Source: Rhizobiales bacterium 62-17 (GTDB lineage: Bacteria > Pseudomonadota > Alphaproteobacteria > Rhizobiales > Beijerinckiaceae). Taken from it: a stretch of 64,000 bases of DNA. The notes below the pieces were generated by a model that was given only the letters and a program-made list of their open reading frames with translations, was not told the origin of the DNA and did no database searches. This document shows positions 7,028 to 16,180 of the stretch, piece by piece. Numbering within the stretch: position 1 is the stretch's first letter; each line of letters starts with the position of its first letter. Both the position numbers and the translations under genes were made by a program. The stretch spans positions 203,810-267,809 of the forward strand of contig MKVW01000001.1 in assembly GCA_001898965.1 (NCBI GenBank). Reading direction: 5' to 3'.

Positions 7028-7712
7028 CGCGATGGGCGGCGCGATGTTTGCGCCGCTTGCGCTTCGTCGGCTTTTCTTCCAGTGCGGCTTGTTCGACCTG
7101 CGGTTCCGGCGCAGGCGTTGCAGCAGGTTGCGGCTCTTGCGGCGAGAACAAGGAAGCGAGCGCCGAGAAGGGGGAAGCCGAAGCGGCGTAAGCCTGCACC
7201 GCCGGCGCGGATGCTGATTGCTCGGTAATCACCGCAGGCGTTGCGGTTGTCGTGGCGACGAGTGTGGGCGCCGGTGCAGCTCCATCGGAATGAGCCGTGC
7301 GCAGGTTGCCGAGCATGCCCCGGCGTTTGGCGACGTAATAATAGCCACCGGCATAGAGCTGAACGGCGCGGTCTTCGTTGCCACCGGCAACACGATAGGC
7401 ATTGGCGAGATAAGGCACCGCATAGGTGAGGTTGGTTCTGCCATCGAGCAGACCGCCGGGCGAACCGCGATAGCCCATGCCACGCGCCGTCGCGGGCTTG
7501 ATCTGCATGAGGCCATAGTTGCCGGCATGCAGGGCGCGCGGATTGTAGCGGCTTTCGCGCACGATGATCCGATGGATCAGGCGCTCGGGCACATGATGGC
7601 GTCTGGACAGTTCGGCGATGTCTTGATTGTAGCGCGTCGTGTCTTGAGCATGTGCAGGCATGACTGCCAGCAGCGTTCCGGTGGCCAGCAGGCCCGATAA
7701 AATTCGATGCAT
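6969..7712 (-). CDS. Soluble lytic murein transglycosylase-like protein (SLT domain, family 1)
   Basis: A 247-residue exported protein: signal peptide to about residue 23 (AHAQD), then a compact SLT domain. The catalytic Glu53 is in VRESRYNP, followed by GLMQIKPATARGMG and the YAGGYYY motif, as in goose-type/Slt-like enzymes that cleave peptidoglycan with 1,6-anhydro product. The C-terminal 100 residues are Ala/Pro-rich and end in a basic KRKRRKHR tract, which could bind wall polymers or nucleic acid. ATG at 7712 has GGAGG eight bases upstream; a TTG three bases earlier is less likely. Its 3' end overlaps the convergent lipoprotein gene by 59 bases. Confidence 0.87.
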   Translation of the reverse strand: MHRILSGLLATGTLLAVMPAHAQDTTRYNQDIAELSRRHHVPERLIHRIIVRESRYNPRALHAGNYGLMQIKPATARGMGYRGSPGGLLDGRTNLTYAVPYLANAYRVAGGNEDRAVQLYAGGYYYVAKRRGMLGNLRTAHSDGAAPAPTLVATTTATPAVITEQSASAPAVQAYAASASPFSALASLFSPQEPQPAATPAPEPQVEQAALEEKPTKRKRRKHRAAHRATVPLPPTPPQVVEGAGSQ

Positions 7713-7742
7713 CAATGGGCCTCCTGCTCGGCGCCTGAAGGC

Positions 7743-7768
7743 AAAAAGGGGCTGGATCGGCCCTTTTT
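7743..7768 (-). terminator. Terminator of the methylmalonyl-CoA mutase operon
   Basis: Arms AAAAAGGG (7743-7750) and CCCTTTTT (7761-7768) flank a 10-base loop, giving a T-run on the minus strand. It lies 68 bases beyond the stop codon of the large mutase subunit and in front of the lytic transglycosylase gene. Confidence 0.6.
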
Positions 7769-7835
7769 CACCTGCCTCCGAGTGCGGCCTGTCCGTGGCA
7801 AGAGCAAGGCAGGCCCGATTTTTGTCGCTAAGTGT

Positions 7836-10004
7836 CTATTCCGCCGCCGGTTTTTGTGCGTAGCCGAGACGGCCGTTGAGCTCTTCGAGCAGTTTTTCGG
7901 CCGATTCAGCCACTGGCGTGCCCGGCGGAAAGATGGCCGCGGCCCCCGCGCGCCGCAGCGCTTCGAAGTCCTGCGGCGGGATCACGCCGCCGACGACGAT
8001 CATGATGTCGTCGCGTCCGAGCTTGGCGAGGGCGTCGCGCACTTCCGGCACCAAGGTCAGATGGCCGGCGGCCAAGGACGAGATGCCGATGACATGCACG
8101 TCGTTGTCGACGGCCTGTTGCGCGGCTTCTCCAGGCGTTGCGAACAGCGGCCCGACTTCGACCGAAAAGCCCATGTCGGCGAAAGCCGAAGCGATGACTT
8201 TCTGGCCGCGATCGTGGCCGTCCTGGCCGACCTTGGCGACGAGCACTTTCGGCTTGCGGCCTTCGTTCTCGGCGAAGGCACGTGTCATGCGCTTCACCCG
8301 ATCGACCGCATCGGCCTCCGGACCCGCCTCGCGGTCATAGACGCCGCTGATCGTCGAAATCTTGGCGACATGACGATTGAAGACATTTTCCAATGCCAGC
8401 GAGATTTCGCCCACCGTCGCTTTCATCCGCGCCGCATCGATGGCGAGCGCCAACAGATTGCCGTTGCCGCGCGCGCTTTGCGTCAAGGCCACGAGCGCGC
8501 GCGTCACCTCGCCTTCATTGCGCTCGGCGCGCAAGCGTTTGAGCTTGTCGATCTGCTGCGCGCGCACGGCTGAGTTGTCGACCACCAAGACGTCGATCGG
8601 CTTTTCGTCGTCGCGACGGAATTTGTTGACGCCGATCACCGACTGCTGGCCGGTGTCGATGCGCGCTTGCGTCTTCGCGGCGGCTTCCTCGATGCGCTGT
8701 TTCGGCAGCCCCATATCGATCGCCTTGGCCATGCCGCCCAAGGATTCGATCTCGTCGATATGCGCTTTGGCACGGGTCGCCAGTTCCGCGGTGAGCCGTT
8801 CGACATAATAGGAGCCGCCCCAGGGATCGATGACCTTCGTGGTGCCGGATTCCTGTTGCAGGAAGATCTGTGTGTTGCGGGCGATGCGGGCGGAGAAATC
8901 GCTCGGCAGCGCCAGCGCTTCGTCGAGCGCATTGGTATGCAGGGATTGCGTATGTCCCTGTGTCGCAGCCATCGCCTCGATCTGCGTGCGCACGACGTTG
9001 TTGTAGACGTCCTGTGCGGTGAGCGACCAGCCCGATGTCTGGCAATGGGTGCGCAGCGCCAGTGACTTCTGCGATTTCGGTTCGAACGGCCGCAGCAGAT
9101 TGGCCCACAGCAGGCGCGCGGCGCGCAGCTTCGCCACTTCCATGAAGAAGTTCATGCCGATCGCCCAGAAGAACGACAGGCGCGGCGCGAAATCATCGAT
9201 CTGCATGCCGGCCGCGATGCCGGCGCGCACATATTCGACGCCATCGGCGAGCGTATAGGCGAGTTCGAGGTCCTGCGTCGCGCCGGCTTCCTGCATGTGA
9301 TAGCCGGAGATCGATATCGAGTTGAACTTCGGCATGTGCTTCGACGTATAGGCGAAGATGTCGGAGATGATGCGCATCGAATCCGCTGGCGGATAGATAT
9401 AGGTGTTGCGCACCATGAATTCTTTGAGGATGTCGTTCTGGATCGTGCCGGAGAGCTTCTCCTGTGCCACGCCCTGTTCCTCGGCCGCGACGATATAGAG
9501 CGCGAGCACCGGCAGCACCGCGCCGTTCATCGTCATGGATACCGACATGCGATCGAGCGGGATGCCCGAGAACAAGGTCCGCATGTCGTAGATGGAATCG
9601 ATGGCGACACCAGCCATGCCGACGTCGCCGGCGACGCGTGGATGATCGGAATCATAGCCGCGATGGGTGGCGAGATCGAAAGCGATGGAAAGGCCCATCT
9701 GGCCGGCCGCCAGATTGCGCCGGTAGAAGGCGTTGGAATCCTCTGCCGTCGAGAAGCCGGCATATTGCCGGATCGTCCACGGCTGATTGACGTACATGGT
9801 CGGGTAGGGGCCGCGCAGGAAGGGCGCAAGGCCTGGCCACGTGTCGAGGAAGTCGATCCCGGCGAGATCGGCGGGGCCATAAAGCGATTTGACCGCAATG
9901 CCCTCGGGCGTCAGCCAGGGGGCGGACGAAGGGCTGGAATGGCGGCCGGTCGCTGCGGCCTGCGGCCGAAAATCGACGGCCGAGAAATCGGGAATACGGC
10001 TCAT
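7836..10004 (-). CDS. mutB: Methylmalonyl-CoA mutase large (catalytic) subunit
   Basis: Adenosylcobalamin enzyme that interconverts (R)-methylmalonyl-CoA and succinyl-CoA, used in propionate and branched-chain catabolism or the ethylmalonyl-CoA cycle. At 722 residues it has the usual length of the catalytic chain. The N-terminal TIM barrel shows the TPEGI and [20 protein letters not shown] substrate-channel sequences in two parts. The C-terminal B12-binding domain carries DGHDRG with the cobalt-ligating His597, plus GISSLAAGH and VVGGVIPP. The partner small subunit is encoded upstream on the same strand, but a small secreted-protein gene lies between, 47 bases away. A terminator follows. Confidence 0.95.
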   Translation of the reverse strand: MSRIPDFSAVDFRPQAAATGRHSSPSSAPWLTPEGIAVKSLYGPADLAGIDFLDTWPGLAPFLRGPYPTMYVNQPWTIRQYAGFSTAEDSNAFYRRNLAAGQMGLSIAFDLATHRGYDSDHPRVAGDVGMAGVAIDSIYDMRTLFSGIPLDRMSVSMTMNGAVLPVLALYIVAAEEQGVAQEKLSGTIQNDILKEFMVRNTYIYPPADSMRIISDIFAYTSKHMPKFNSISISGYHMQEAGATQDLELAYTLADGVEYVRAGIAAGMQIDDFAPRLSFFWAIGMNFFMEVAKLRAARLLWANLLRPFEPKSQKSLALRTHCQTSGWSLTAQDVYNNVVRTQIEAMAATQGHTQSLHTNALDEALALPSDFSARIARNTQIFLQQESGTTKVIDPWGGSYYVERLTAELATRAKAHIDEIESLGGMAKAIDMGLPKQRIEEAAAKTQARIDTGQQSVIGVNKFRRDDEKPIDVLVVDNSAVRAQQIDKLKRLRAERNEGEVTRALVALTQSARGNGNLLALAIDAARMKATVGEISLALENVFNRHVAKISTISGVYDREAGPEADAVDRVKRMTRAFAENEGRKPKVLVAKVGQDGHDRGQKVIASAFADMGFSVEVGPLFATPGEAAQQAVDNDVHVIGISSLAAGHLTLVPEVRDALAKLGRDDIMIVVGGVIPPQDFEALRRAGAAAIFPPGTPVAESAEKLLEELNGRLGYAQKPAAE

Positions 10005-10051
10005 GGCGCCTAGTATAACCGGCCACGGCCGCGAGGGCCACGCGGGCCGCG

Positions 10052-10399
10052 TCAGCCTTTATGGGCGTGCCATTTGCCGCCGCAATAGCGGCTTCCCGAC
10101 GACCAGGTGCCGGAACCGCCGGTTTTCGACAGCTTGCCCTGGATGCGCACCACGTCTTCCGCGCTGGAGAACCGACCCCACACGGATCCGTTCGTCTCGA
10201 TCGTGCCAACCGTCGTCGCAGCGGCATTTTCGCCCGAGGCCATGCGGCTGTCGGCGACAATAACCGGATATTGGCGCACCGGCTCGCAATTGCCGACCTC
10301 GGTGGATACGTCGAAAGACCATTGGCCGTCGAAGGGCGCGGCCACGGCATTGCCGGCCATCGCCAAAGCGAAGGTAAGAGACAAGATATGGAGGCGCAT
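10052..10399 (-). CDS. Small exported protein of unknown function between the mutase subunit genes
   Basis: A 115-residue protein with a clear signal peptide (cleavage near [10 protein letters not shown], about residue 20). The mature part is a short beta-rich domain with two cysteines (GNCEPV and RYCGGKW), which could form a disulfide, and repeated Gly/Ser segments (GSVWGRF, GSGTWSS). I do not recognise a characterised family. Its place between mutA and mutB on the same strand suggests co-transcription, yet an exported protein has no obvious role with a cytoplasmic mutase. A perfect 14-bp palindrome lies 16 bases upstream of its start, so it may have its own promoter. Confidence 0.7.
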   Translation of the reverse strand: MRLHILSLTFALAMAGNAVAAPFDGQWSFDVSTEVGNCEPVRQYPVIVADSRMASGENAAATTVGTIETNGSVWGRFSSAEDVVRIQGKLSKTGGSGTWSSGSRYCGGKWHAHKG

Positions 10400-10415
10400 G
10401 GGATGTCCGTCTTGG

Positions 10416-10429
10416 GATCACGCGTGATC
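10416..10429. promoter_or_regulatory. Perfect 14-bp palindrome, possible operator
   Basis: GATCACGCGTGATC reads the same on both strands. It sits between the mutA stop and the start of the small exported-protein gene, followed by a second half-like TGATCACGCC. The regulator is unknown. Confidence 0.35.
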
Positions 10430-10500
10430 ACGCCTGGGAGAATCACGACTGAACCCAGCAATTCCGCCTAGGCTCGGACGTATTGCGAAGCAAGGGGGAT

Positions 10501-12348
10501 TTATTTCGCGCGGGATGCCGCCGCCAGAGCGCGCGTCAAAGCAGCCAGTGCATCGCATTCGGCATAGGCGAAATCGGTGACGCCCGCCGCGCGCAGTTCG
10601 TCTTCCAACGCGCCAGGATGGCCTGCCAGCCAGATTTCCGTCGCGCCCGCTTGCTTCAGCGCCGTGGCGGCCGCTGCCGCTTGTTCGGCATAGACCGTAT
10701 CGCTGGAGCAGAGACAGACGATCCGCGCGCCGCTGTCGGCGAAAGCGCGTGCCGCATCTGTCGCCTGCGTCAGCAGAGGTGAGGCGATGGCCTCGATGCC
10801 GGCGACTTCGAAGAAATTGCGCGCCCAGGTGGCGCGCGCCGTGAAGGCGGCGACGGGACCGAGTGTTGCCAGGAAGATTTTCGGTGTCTGCCCGTGGCCG
10901 GTCTTGAAAGCCTCGGCTGCGTCGCGCAGCCGCTCGAACGGCACAGCCAGGCGGATCGGCGCCAGTGTGTCGGCCGCAAGATCGCCGGACGCAGCGTCGG
11001 CGCTCAGCGGCATCAGCACATGAGCGGACGCTTCATGGATGTTCGGGAATTCGTTGGTGCCGGTAATCTGTTCGCGCCGCCGGCCGATGTTCTTGAGGCG
11101 TTGCGCCCGGACCTGCGCCACTGCTTCCCGCAGCCGGCCCGAAGCGAGCGTCGCGGCAATGCCGCCGTCGCCTTCGATCTCCTGCATCAGCGCCCAGGCT
11201 TTCTGCGTCAGCGCCGCGCCGATCTCTTCGAACGCGCCGGAGCCCGCGGCGGGATCGTCGACCTTGGCGAGATTGGATTCTTCCATCAGCACCAGTTGCG
11301 TATTGCGTGCCAGCCGCTGTGCTTCCTGGTCGGGCAGGCCAAGCGCTTGCGTATGAGGGAGCACGCTGATCGCATCGGCGCCAGCGACGGCAGCGGAAAA
11401 GACCGCCGTCGTCGTGCGCAACACATTCACCCAGGGATCGCGCCGCGTCATCATGCGCCAGGCGGTTTCCGCATGCAGATGTAGGGGCTGCGGCTCCAGG
11501 CCGCAGGCCCTTACGATCTGCGCCCATAGGTTACGCAGTGCCCGCAACTTGGCGATGGTCAAGAATTCATCGGCGTCGGCAGCGAGGCGAAAGCCAATCA
11601 GCCGTCGTGCCGTTTCAAGATCGAGACCGGCCGCTTCCAGCGCGTGTAGATAGGCAATGCCAGTGCTCAGCACATAGGCGAGCTCCTGGGCTTCCGATCC
11701 GCCGGCCTGATGGATGATACGGCCATCGGCGACGCATACGGTGCCGCGAAAGCCACGTGCCACGAGATCACTGGCGAGGCGACCGAGAGAATGAGTATTC
11801 GATGTCGCGTGTCCGCGTGCCGTGAGGCCGATCGGATCGATGCCGAAGGAGATCCGCGTCAGCGACGGTTCCAAACCCTGTTCGGCGACGAGCTTGACGA
11901 GGGCTTTCGCAACGGCCTCGCCGTCGGCTCCGGCATCGATCTCAAGCGCGGCGCCGGCCAGATCGACATCTTTCAGCACGCGTGGAAGATCGCCAGTTGA
12001 AAGACCGAAACCATGCGCTCCGGCGGCGCCGGCCATCACCAGATGCAATCCGGTGGCACCGTTCAGCAAAGCATCGAGCGCTTGCGCATTGGCGATGTCC
12101 GCATCCGGATGTTCGATGCGGACCATCACCCGCCATGGACCATGGTCCGCGCGCAGAGCGCGGGGGGCCGCTTGCGTCGCGCGCGGCATCAGCGGTCCGT
12201 AAGCGATGCCGTCGGCCGTATGCGAAACGAGTTTGTCGAAAGACTTGCCCTTGAGAACCTTCTCGACCAGCGCGCGCCACTCACCTTCGCCGGGGCCGAC
12301 GAAGGGAGCAGAAAACGGCGCGAAGGTTGTGTCCGTCGGGCCGGTCAT
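10501..12348 (-). CDS. mutA: Methylmalonyl-CoA mutase small (non-catalytic) subunit
   Basis: A 615-residue homologue of the beta chain of heterodimeric methylmalonyl-CoA mutase. It keeps the mutase barrel, e.g. DPWVNVLRTTTAVFSAAVAGADAI (seen in two parts), DDPAAGSGAFE, and ITGTNEFPN. The C-terminal B12-like domain lacks the DxHxxG motif (here RIVCLCSSD follows a degenerate region), as expected for the subunit that does not bind cobalamin. It lies 12 bases downstream of a small Gly-rich protein gene, so those two are probably co-transcribed. The large subunit follows after the exported-protein gene. Confidence 0.93.
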   Translation of the reverse strand: MTGPTDTTFAPFSAPFVGPGEGEWRALVEKVLKGKSFDKLVSHTADGIAYGPLMPRATQAAPRALRADHGPWRVMVRIEHPDADIANAQALDALLNGATGLHLVMAGAAGAHGFGLSTGDLPRVLKDVDLAGAALEIDAGADGEAVAKALVKLVAEQGLEPSLTRISFGIDPIGLTARGHATSNTHSLGRLASDLVARGFRGTVCVADGRIIHQAGGSEAQELAYVLSTGIAYLHALEAAGLDLETARRLIGFRLAADADEFLTIAKLRALRNLWAQIVRACGLEPQPLHLHAETAWRMMTRRDPWVNVLRTTTAVFSAAVAGADAISVLPHTQALGLPDQEAQRLARNTQLVLMEESNLAKVDDPAAGSGAFEEIGAALTQKAWALMQEIEGDGGIAATLASGRLREAVAQVRAQRLKNIGRRREQITGTNEFPNIHEASAHVLMPLSADAASGDLAADTLAPIRLAVPFERLRDAAEAFKTGHGQTPKIFLATLGPVAAFTARATWARNFFEVAGIEAIASPLLTQATDAARAFADSGARIVCLCSSDTVYAEQAAAAATALKQAGATEIWLAGHPGALEDELRAAGVTDFAYAECDALAALTRALAAASRAK

Positions 12349-12360
12349 CGTCGTTCCGTA

Positions 12361-12747
12361 TCAGACGAACTGGCTAAGGCCGGGGATGCCGCCGGCGATC
12401 GCACCCATCGTATCTTCGCCCGCCACTTCGCGGCCATAGGCGAACAATTCCTTGGCGAGGGTCTGGATCTGCCCCATGCCAAGGCCGAAGCCCTGCAATT
12501 GGCCGGCAAGGCCCATGATGCCGCCGCCCATCAGGCCGCCGAGAGCGCCCATCAGGCCGCCACCGCCGCCGGCGGTCGCCGCTTCGTTCATCGCATCGCG
12601 CGCGCCGGGCAGCTTCTCGATCAGAGTGCCGACTTCCGCATCCGGGCCCTCTTTCTCGAGGAAGGTGAGGACCGCGCCGACGGACTTGCGGGCAGTATCC
12701 GCGTCGATGCCGACGCTCGAGGTGAGCCGTGCGATCAGTTCTTCCAT
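12361..12747 (-). CDS. Small glycine-rich conserved hypothetical protein (DUF2267/DUF937-like)
   Basis: A 128-residue protein with an N-terminal alpha-helical part (MEELIARLTSSVGID; then a helix ending EKEGPDAEV) like DUF2267-type helical domains, a central Gly/Met-rich stretch (GGGGGLMGALGGLMGGG) and a final helix ending GLSQFV. No catalytic residues are evident. It may assemble or bind membranes through the Gly-rich part, but that is speculation. The start ATG follows a GGAAGGGAAAAT leader. It is the first gene of the mutA transcript, 12 bases ahead of it. Confidence 0.65.
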   Translation of the reverse strand: MEELIARLTSSVGIDADTARKSVGAVLTFLEKEGPDAEVGTLIEKLPGARDAMNEAATAGGGGGLMGALGGLMGGGIMGLAGQLQGFGLGMGQIQTLAKELFAYGREVAGEDTMGAIAGGIPGLSQFV

Positions 12748-12886
12748 GATTTTCCCTTCCTGCCTGTTACGCCCGCGCCGAAAGGGCGGGAGGACATCTG
12801 GGGCGCATTTGCGCCGCGTTTGGCCCGCCGATCAAGCGGATATTTTGCTCTAGGGGAAACTTGTCTGCGATCGAAAGCGTTTTCCA

Positions 12887-12943
12887 GGCGCCGCCAGCAT
12901 TTTGAGTGCCGCCAGCATCTTTAAGGCGCCGCCAGCACCTTTC
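12887..12943. repeat. Three tandem 19-bp repeats upstream of the HerA-like gene
   Basis: Three contiguous units: GGCGCCGCCAGCATTTTGA, GTGCCGCCAGCATCTTTAA and GGCGCCGCCAGCACCTTTC. The core GCCGCCAGCA is invariant. The array ends 25 bases before the start codon of the ATPase gene and lies in the divergent gap between it and the Gly-rich protein gene. Confidence 0.85.
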
Positions 12944-12968
12944 AGACGCTGTTAAGGTGGAAAGCGTC

Positions 12969-14690
12969 ATGCGGCTGTCTTATAAGACTTCACCATTGGC
13001 AGAATTAAGTGGGAATCTTGAAATGTCAGGCGATCCGCGTACCGAACCCGGCAAGATCCTCGTCGGCAAGAGCGACAAATTTGAATATTTGACGCTTTCC
13101 GTCGGCAACCGCCATGGTCTGATCACGGGCGCCACTGGCACCGGCAAGACCGTCACTTTGCAAACTCTGGCCGAAGGCTTCGCCAGCAACGGCGTGCCGG
13201 TGTTCGCTGCCGACATCAAGGGCGATCTCTCCGGCATTTGCATGCCGGGCGATGCCAAGCCGCCGTTCGTCAAGCGCGCCCAGGAATTGGGCTTCGAATA
13301 TCAGGCCGACGAATTTTCCGTCACCTTCTGGGATCTGCTGGGTGAGTCCGGCCATCCGATTCGCGCCACCGTTTCGGAAATGGGGCCGTTGCTCACCTCG
13401 CGTCTGCTTCAATGCACCGATGCGCAGGAAGGCATCATCAACATCGTTTTCCGCGTCGCCGACGAAAAAGGCTGGCTGCTGCTCGATCTCAAGGATCTGA
13501 AAGCGCTGCTGCAATATGTTGCGGATAATGCCGCCGATCTGAAGGTGAAATACGGCAACATCGTTCCCTCTTCCATCGGCGCGATCCAGCGGCAATTGCT
13601 GGTGTTGGAAAACCAGGGCGCCGAAAAATTCTTCGGCGAGCCGGCGCTCGATCTCACCGACTTCATCCAGACCGACAAGGAGCGGCGCGGCGTCATCAAC
13701 ATTCTGTCGGCGCAGAAGCTGATGGAGAGCCCGCGCCTCTATGCCACCTTCCTGTTGTGGATGCTGTCGGAGCTGTTCGAGAAACTGCCTGAGGTCGGCG
13801 ATCTGCCGAAGCCGAAACTGGTGTTCTTCTTCGACGAAGCGCATTTGTTGTTCGACGATGCGCCGAAGGCGCTGCTCGATGCGATCGAGCGTGTCGTACG
13901 CCTCATCCGTTCGAAAGGTGTCGGCGTCTATTTCGTCACGCAAAACCCTCTCGACATTCCCGACAACGTGTTGGGGCAGCTCGGCAATCGCGTTCAGCAT
14001 GCGTTGCGCGCCTTCACGCCGCGCGATCAGCGCGCCGTGCGCGCCGCCGCCGAAACCTTCCGCCAGACGCCCGGCTTCGACACCGTCAAGGCGATCATGG
14101 AGTTGAAGGTCGGCGAAGCCTTGGTTTCCATGCTCGATGAAAAGGGCATGCCGTCGATGGTGTCGCGCACCTTCATCGCGCCGCCGTCCGCCCGCGTCGG
14201 GACGATCACCACCGATGAGTTGAAAGCCGCGCTGGCGAAGGATCAGATCAAGGGCAAATACGACACGCCGGTCGATCGCGAATCCGCTTTCGAAATTCTG
14301 GCTAAGCGTGCCGGCGGGCAGATGGACGACGCCGGTTCGCCGGAAGTGGAGGCCGGCGCCGGCAGTGGCGGCATCTTGAGCGAGATCGGCAATGCGATCG
14401 GCGGCGCGCTGGGCGGCGGCGCGCCGAAGATCAATCCGAAGACCGGCAAGCCGATGCGGACGCCGAAAACCACGACCCAAGTCATCGTGCAATCGGCCAT
14501 TCAATCGGCCAGCCGCACCATCGGCTCGCAAATCGGTCGCGCCATCCTGCGCAACGTGCTGGGCGGAATTCTGGGCGGCAAGGGCGGTCGCTATGGCATC
14601 GCCGATGGTTTGCCGTCGAATAAACCTGCTGCGGGCGCCTCTGAAAATCCCCTTGATCGCCCAGATGACAAAGCCGGCCGTCGCCCCTAG
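12969..14690 (+). CDS. HerA-like P-loop ATPase (DUF853 family)
   Basis: A 573-residue cytoplasmic ATPase of the FtsK/HerA superfamily, DUF853 (E. coli YjgR-like). Walker A is GATGTGKT at residues 54-61, Walker B is [11 protein letters not shown], and sensor-type sequences [10 protein letters not shown] and [16 protein letters not shown] follow. The C-terminal 100 residues are Gly/Ala-rich and end in basic residues. DNA pumping or unwinding is inferred from the superfamily; the physiological role of DUF853 is unknown. ATG at 12969 is chosen for AAGGTGG eight bases upstream; an ATG at 13023 is possible. Longer frames reach back into the tandem repeats and are unlikely. Confidence 0.88.
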   Translation: MRLSYKTSPLAELSGNLEMSGDPRTEPGKILVGKSDKFEYLTLSVGNRHGLITGATGTGKTVTLQTLAEGFASNGVPVFAADIKGDLSGICMPGDAKPPFVKRAQELGFEYQADEFSVTFWDLLGESGHPIRATVSEMGPLLTSRLLQCTDAQEGIINIVFRVADEKGWLLLDLKDLKALLQYVADNAADLKVKYGNIVPSSIGAIQRQLLVLENQGAEKFFGEPALDLTDFIQTDKERRGVINILSAQKLMESPRLYATFLLWMLSELFEKLPEVGDLPKPKLVFFFDEAHLLFDDAPKALLDAIERVVRLIRSKGVGVYFVTQNPLDIPDNVLGQLGNRVQHALRAFTPRDQRAVRAAAETFRQTPGFDTVKAIMELKVGEALVSMLDEKGMPSMVSRTFIAPPSARVGTITTDELKAALAKDQIKGKYDTPVDRESAFEILAKRAGGQMDDAGSPEVEAGAGSGGILSEIGNAIGGALGGGAPKINPKTGKPMRTPKTTTQVIVQSAIQSASRTIGSQIGRAILRNVLGGILGGKGGRYGIADGLPSNKPAAGASENPLDRPDDKAGRRP

Positions 14691-14706
14691 CTCTTGAGAG
14701 ACCAAG

Positions 14707-14727
14707 TGCCGCCGCTCGGCGGCGGCA
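14707..14727 (+). terminator. Hairpin after the HerA-like gene, possible weak terminator
   Basis: Perfect 9-bp stem TGCCGCCGC / GCGGCGGCA with loop TCG, 16 bases after the stop codon. Only a short TTTT (14733-14736) follows after five bases, so termination may be inefficient. Confidence 0.45.
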
Positions 14728-14773
14728 GGTGATTTTGCTGGCTCAGCCGGTGCATAACCATAGCGGACATCCC

Positions 14774-16156
14774 ATGACAGACGTTTCCTCGGCCCTCGCC
14801 ACTCTCGACAAGAGCACCGATGCCGCGCTGGCGCGGCTGTTCGATCTGCTGAAAATTTCGTCGATTTCGACGGACCCGCAGTTCAAGGGCGATTGTCAGC
14901 GCGCCGCGCAATGGCTGGCCGATGAGCTGAAGGGCATTGGCTTCGACGCTTCGGTGCGGCCGACCGTCGGGCATCCGATGGTCGTCGCGCATGCCAAGGC
15001 CAACCGTGCCAACGCGCCGCACGTGCTGTTCTATGGTCACTACGACGTGCAGCCGGTCGATCCGCTGAATTTATGGGAGACCGATCCGTTCGCTCCGCGT
15101 CTCGTCGATGCACCGAAGGGCAAGCAGATCGTGGCGCGCGGGTCCTCCGACGACAAAGGCCAGTTGATGACCTTTGTCGAAGCCTGTCGCGCACTCCAGG
15201 CCAACGGCGGTTTGCCTTGTGATGTCACCATTCTTTTCGAGGGCGAGGAAGAATGCGGCTCGCCGTCCTTGCCGGCGTTCCTCAAGGCGAACAAGGACGA
15301 ACTGAAGGCCGATATCGCGCTCGTCTGCGACACCAATATGTGGGACACGCAGACGCCAGCCATCACCACCATGCTGCGCGGTCTCGTCTTCCACGAAGTG
15401 GTGATCAAGGCGGCGAGCCGCGATCTGCATTCGGGCATGTTCGGCGGCCCGGCTGCCAACCCCATTCGCATCCTCGCCCATATCCTTGCGGGCCTGCACG
15501 ATGCCGACGGCCGCGTCACGCTGCCGGGTTTCTATGATGGCGTCAGTGAATTGCCGGCCGATGTCGCCAAACAGTGGCAGGCGCTGCCTTTCGACGCCAA
15601 GCATTTCTTGGGTGACGTCGGTTTGTCGGTACCGGCGGGCGAGAAGGGCCGCAGCGTGCTCGAACAGATCTGGGCGCGGCCGACCTGCGAGATGAACGGC
15701 ATCATCGGTGGCTACACCGGCGAAGGCGCCAAGACCGTGCTGCCGGCCGAAGCGCGCGCCAAGGTCTCATTCCGTCTGGTCGGCCAGCAAGATCCGGCTA
15801 AAATCGTCAAGGCGTTCGAAGCCCATGTGCGCGCCGGCCTGCCGGCGGATTGCAAGGTGGAATTCATTTCGCACGGTGCTTCGCCCGCGCTGCAATTGCC
15901 CTTTGCCTCGCCGGAATTGAGCAAGGCCCGCTCGGCGCTGCAGAGCGAATGGGGCAAGGAGACGGTGCTCGTCGGTTCGGGCGGCTCCATTCCCATCATC
16001 GGTCTGTTCAAGAGCGAACTGAACCTTGATTCCTTGATGGTCGGCTTTGCGCTCGAAAGCGATAAGATTCACTCTCCCAACGAAAAATACGAACTGTCCT
16101 CCTTCAAGGGTGGCATGCGCTCCTGGGTGCGTGTCCTGGAAGCGCTGGGCCAATAA
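14774..16156 (+). CDS. M20 family metallo-dipeptidase
   Basis: A 461-residue zinc peptidase of the M20 family (dipeptidase/CNDP-like subgroup). Visible site residues are FYGHYDVQPV (metal His and catalytic Asp), ARGSSDDKGQ (bridging Asp), EGEEECGS (catalytic base and metal Glu) and the dimerisation/substrate part SGMFGGPAANP. The C-terminal metal His is in KIHSPNEKYE. It hydrolyses small peptides or N-acyl amino acids; specificity is not clear. ATG 14774 is preferred over an upstream GTG at 14729 because the protein core begins soon after. Followed 24 bases later by the YeiH-type gene. Confidence 0.88.
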   Translation: MTDVSSALATLDKSTDAALARLFDLLKISSISTDPQFKGDCQRAAQWLADELKGIGFDASVRPTVGHPMVVAHAKANRANAPHVLFYGHYDVQPVDPLNLWETDPFAPRLVDAPKGKQIVARGSSDDKGQLMTFVEACRALQANGGLPCDVTILFEGEEECGSPSLPAFLKANKDELKADIALVCDTNMWDTQTPAITTMLRGLVFHEVVIKAASRDLHSGMFGGPAANPIRILAHILAGLHDADGRVTLPGFYDGVSELPADVAKQWQALPFDAKHFLGDVGLSVPAGEKGRSVLEQIWARPTCEMNGIIGGYTGEGAKTVLPAEARAKVSFRLVGQQDPAKIVKAFEAHVRAGLPADCKVEFISHGASPALQLPFASPELSKARSALQSEWGKETVLVGSGGSIPIIGLFKSELNLDSLMVGFALESDKIHSPNEKYELSSFKGGMRSWVRVLEALGQ

Positions 16157-16180
16157 AAACTCCAGCCAATAAAATATAAA

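Noticed and set aside
13026..14705. A 559-codon open frame opposite the HerA-like ATPase, and similar long antisense frames at 701-1762, 50620-52254, 25155-26720 and 20032-21333
   Set aside because: All are shadows of genes with clear motifs. Their composition (many Arg, His, Gly, Asp) is typical of reverse-frame translation in this base composition.
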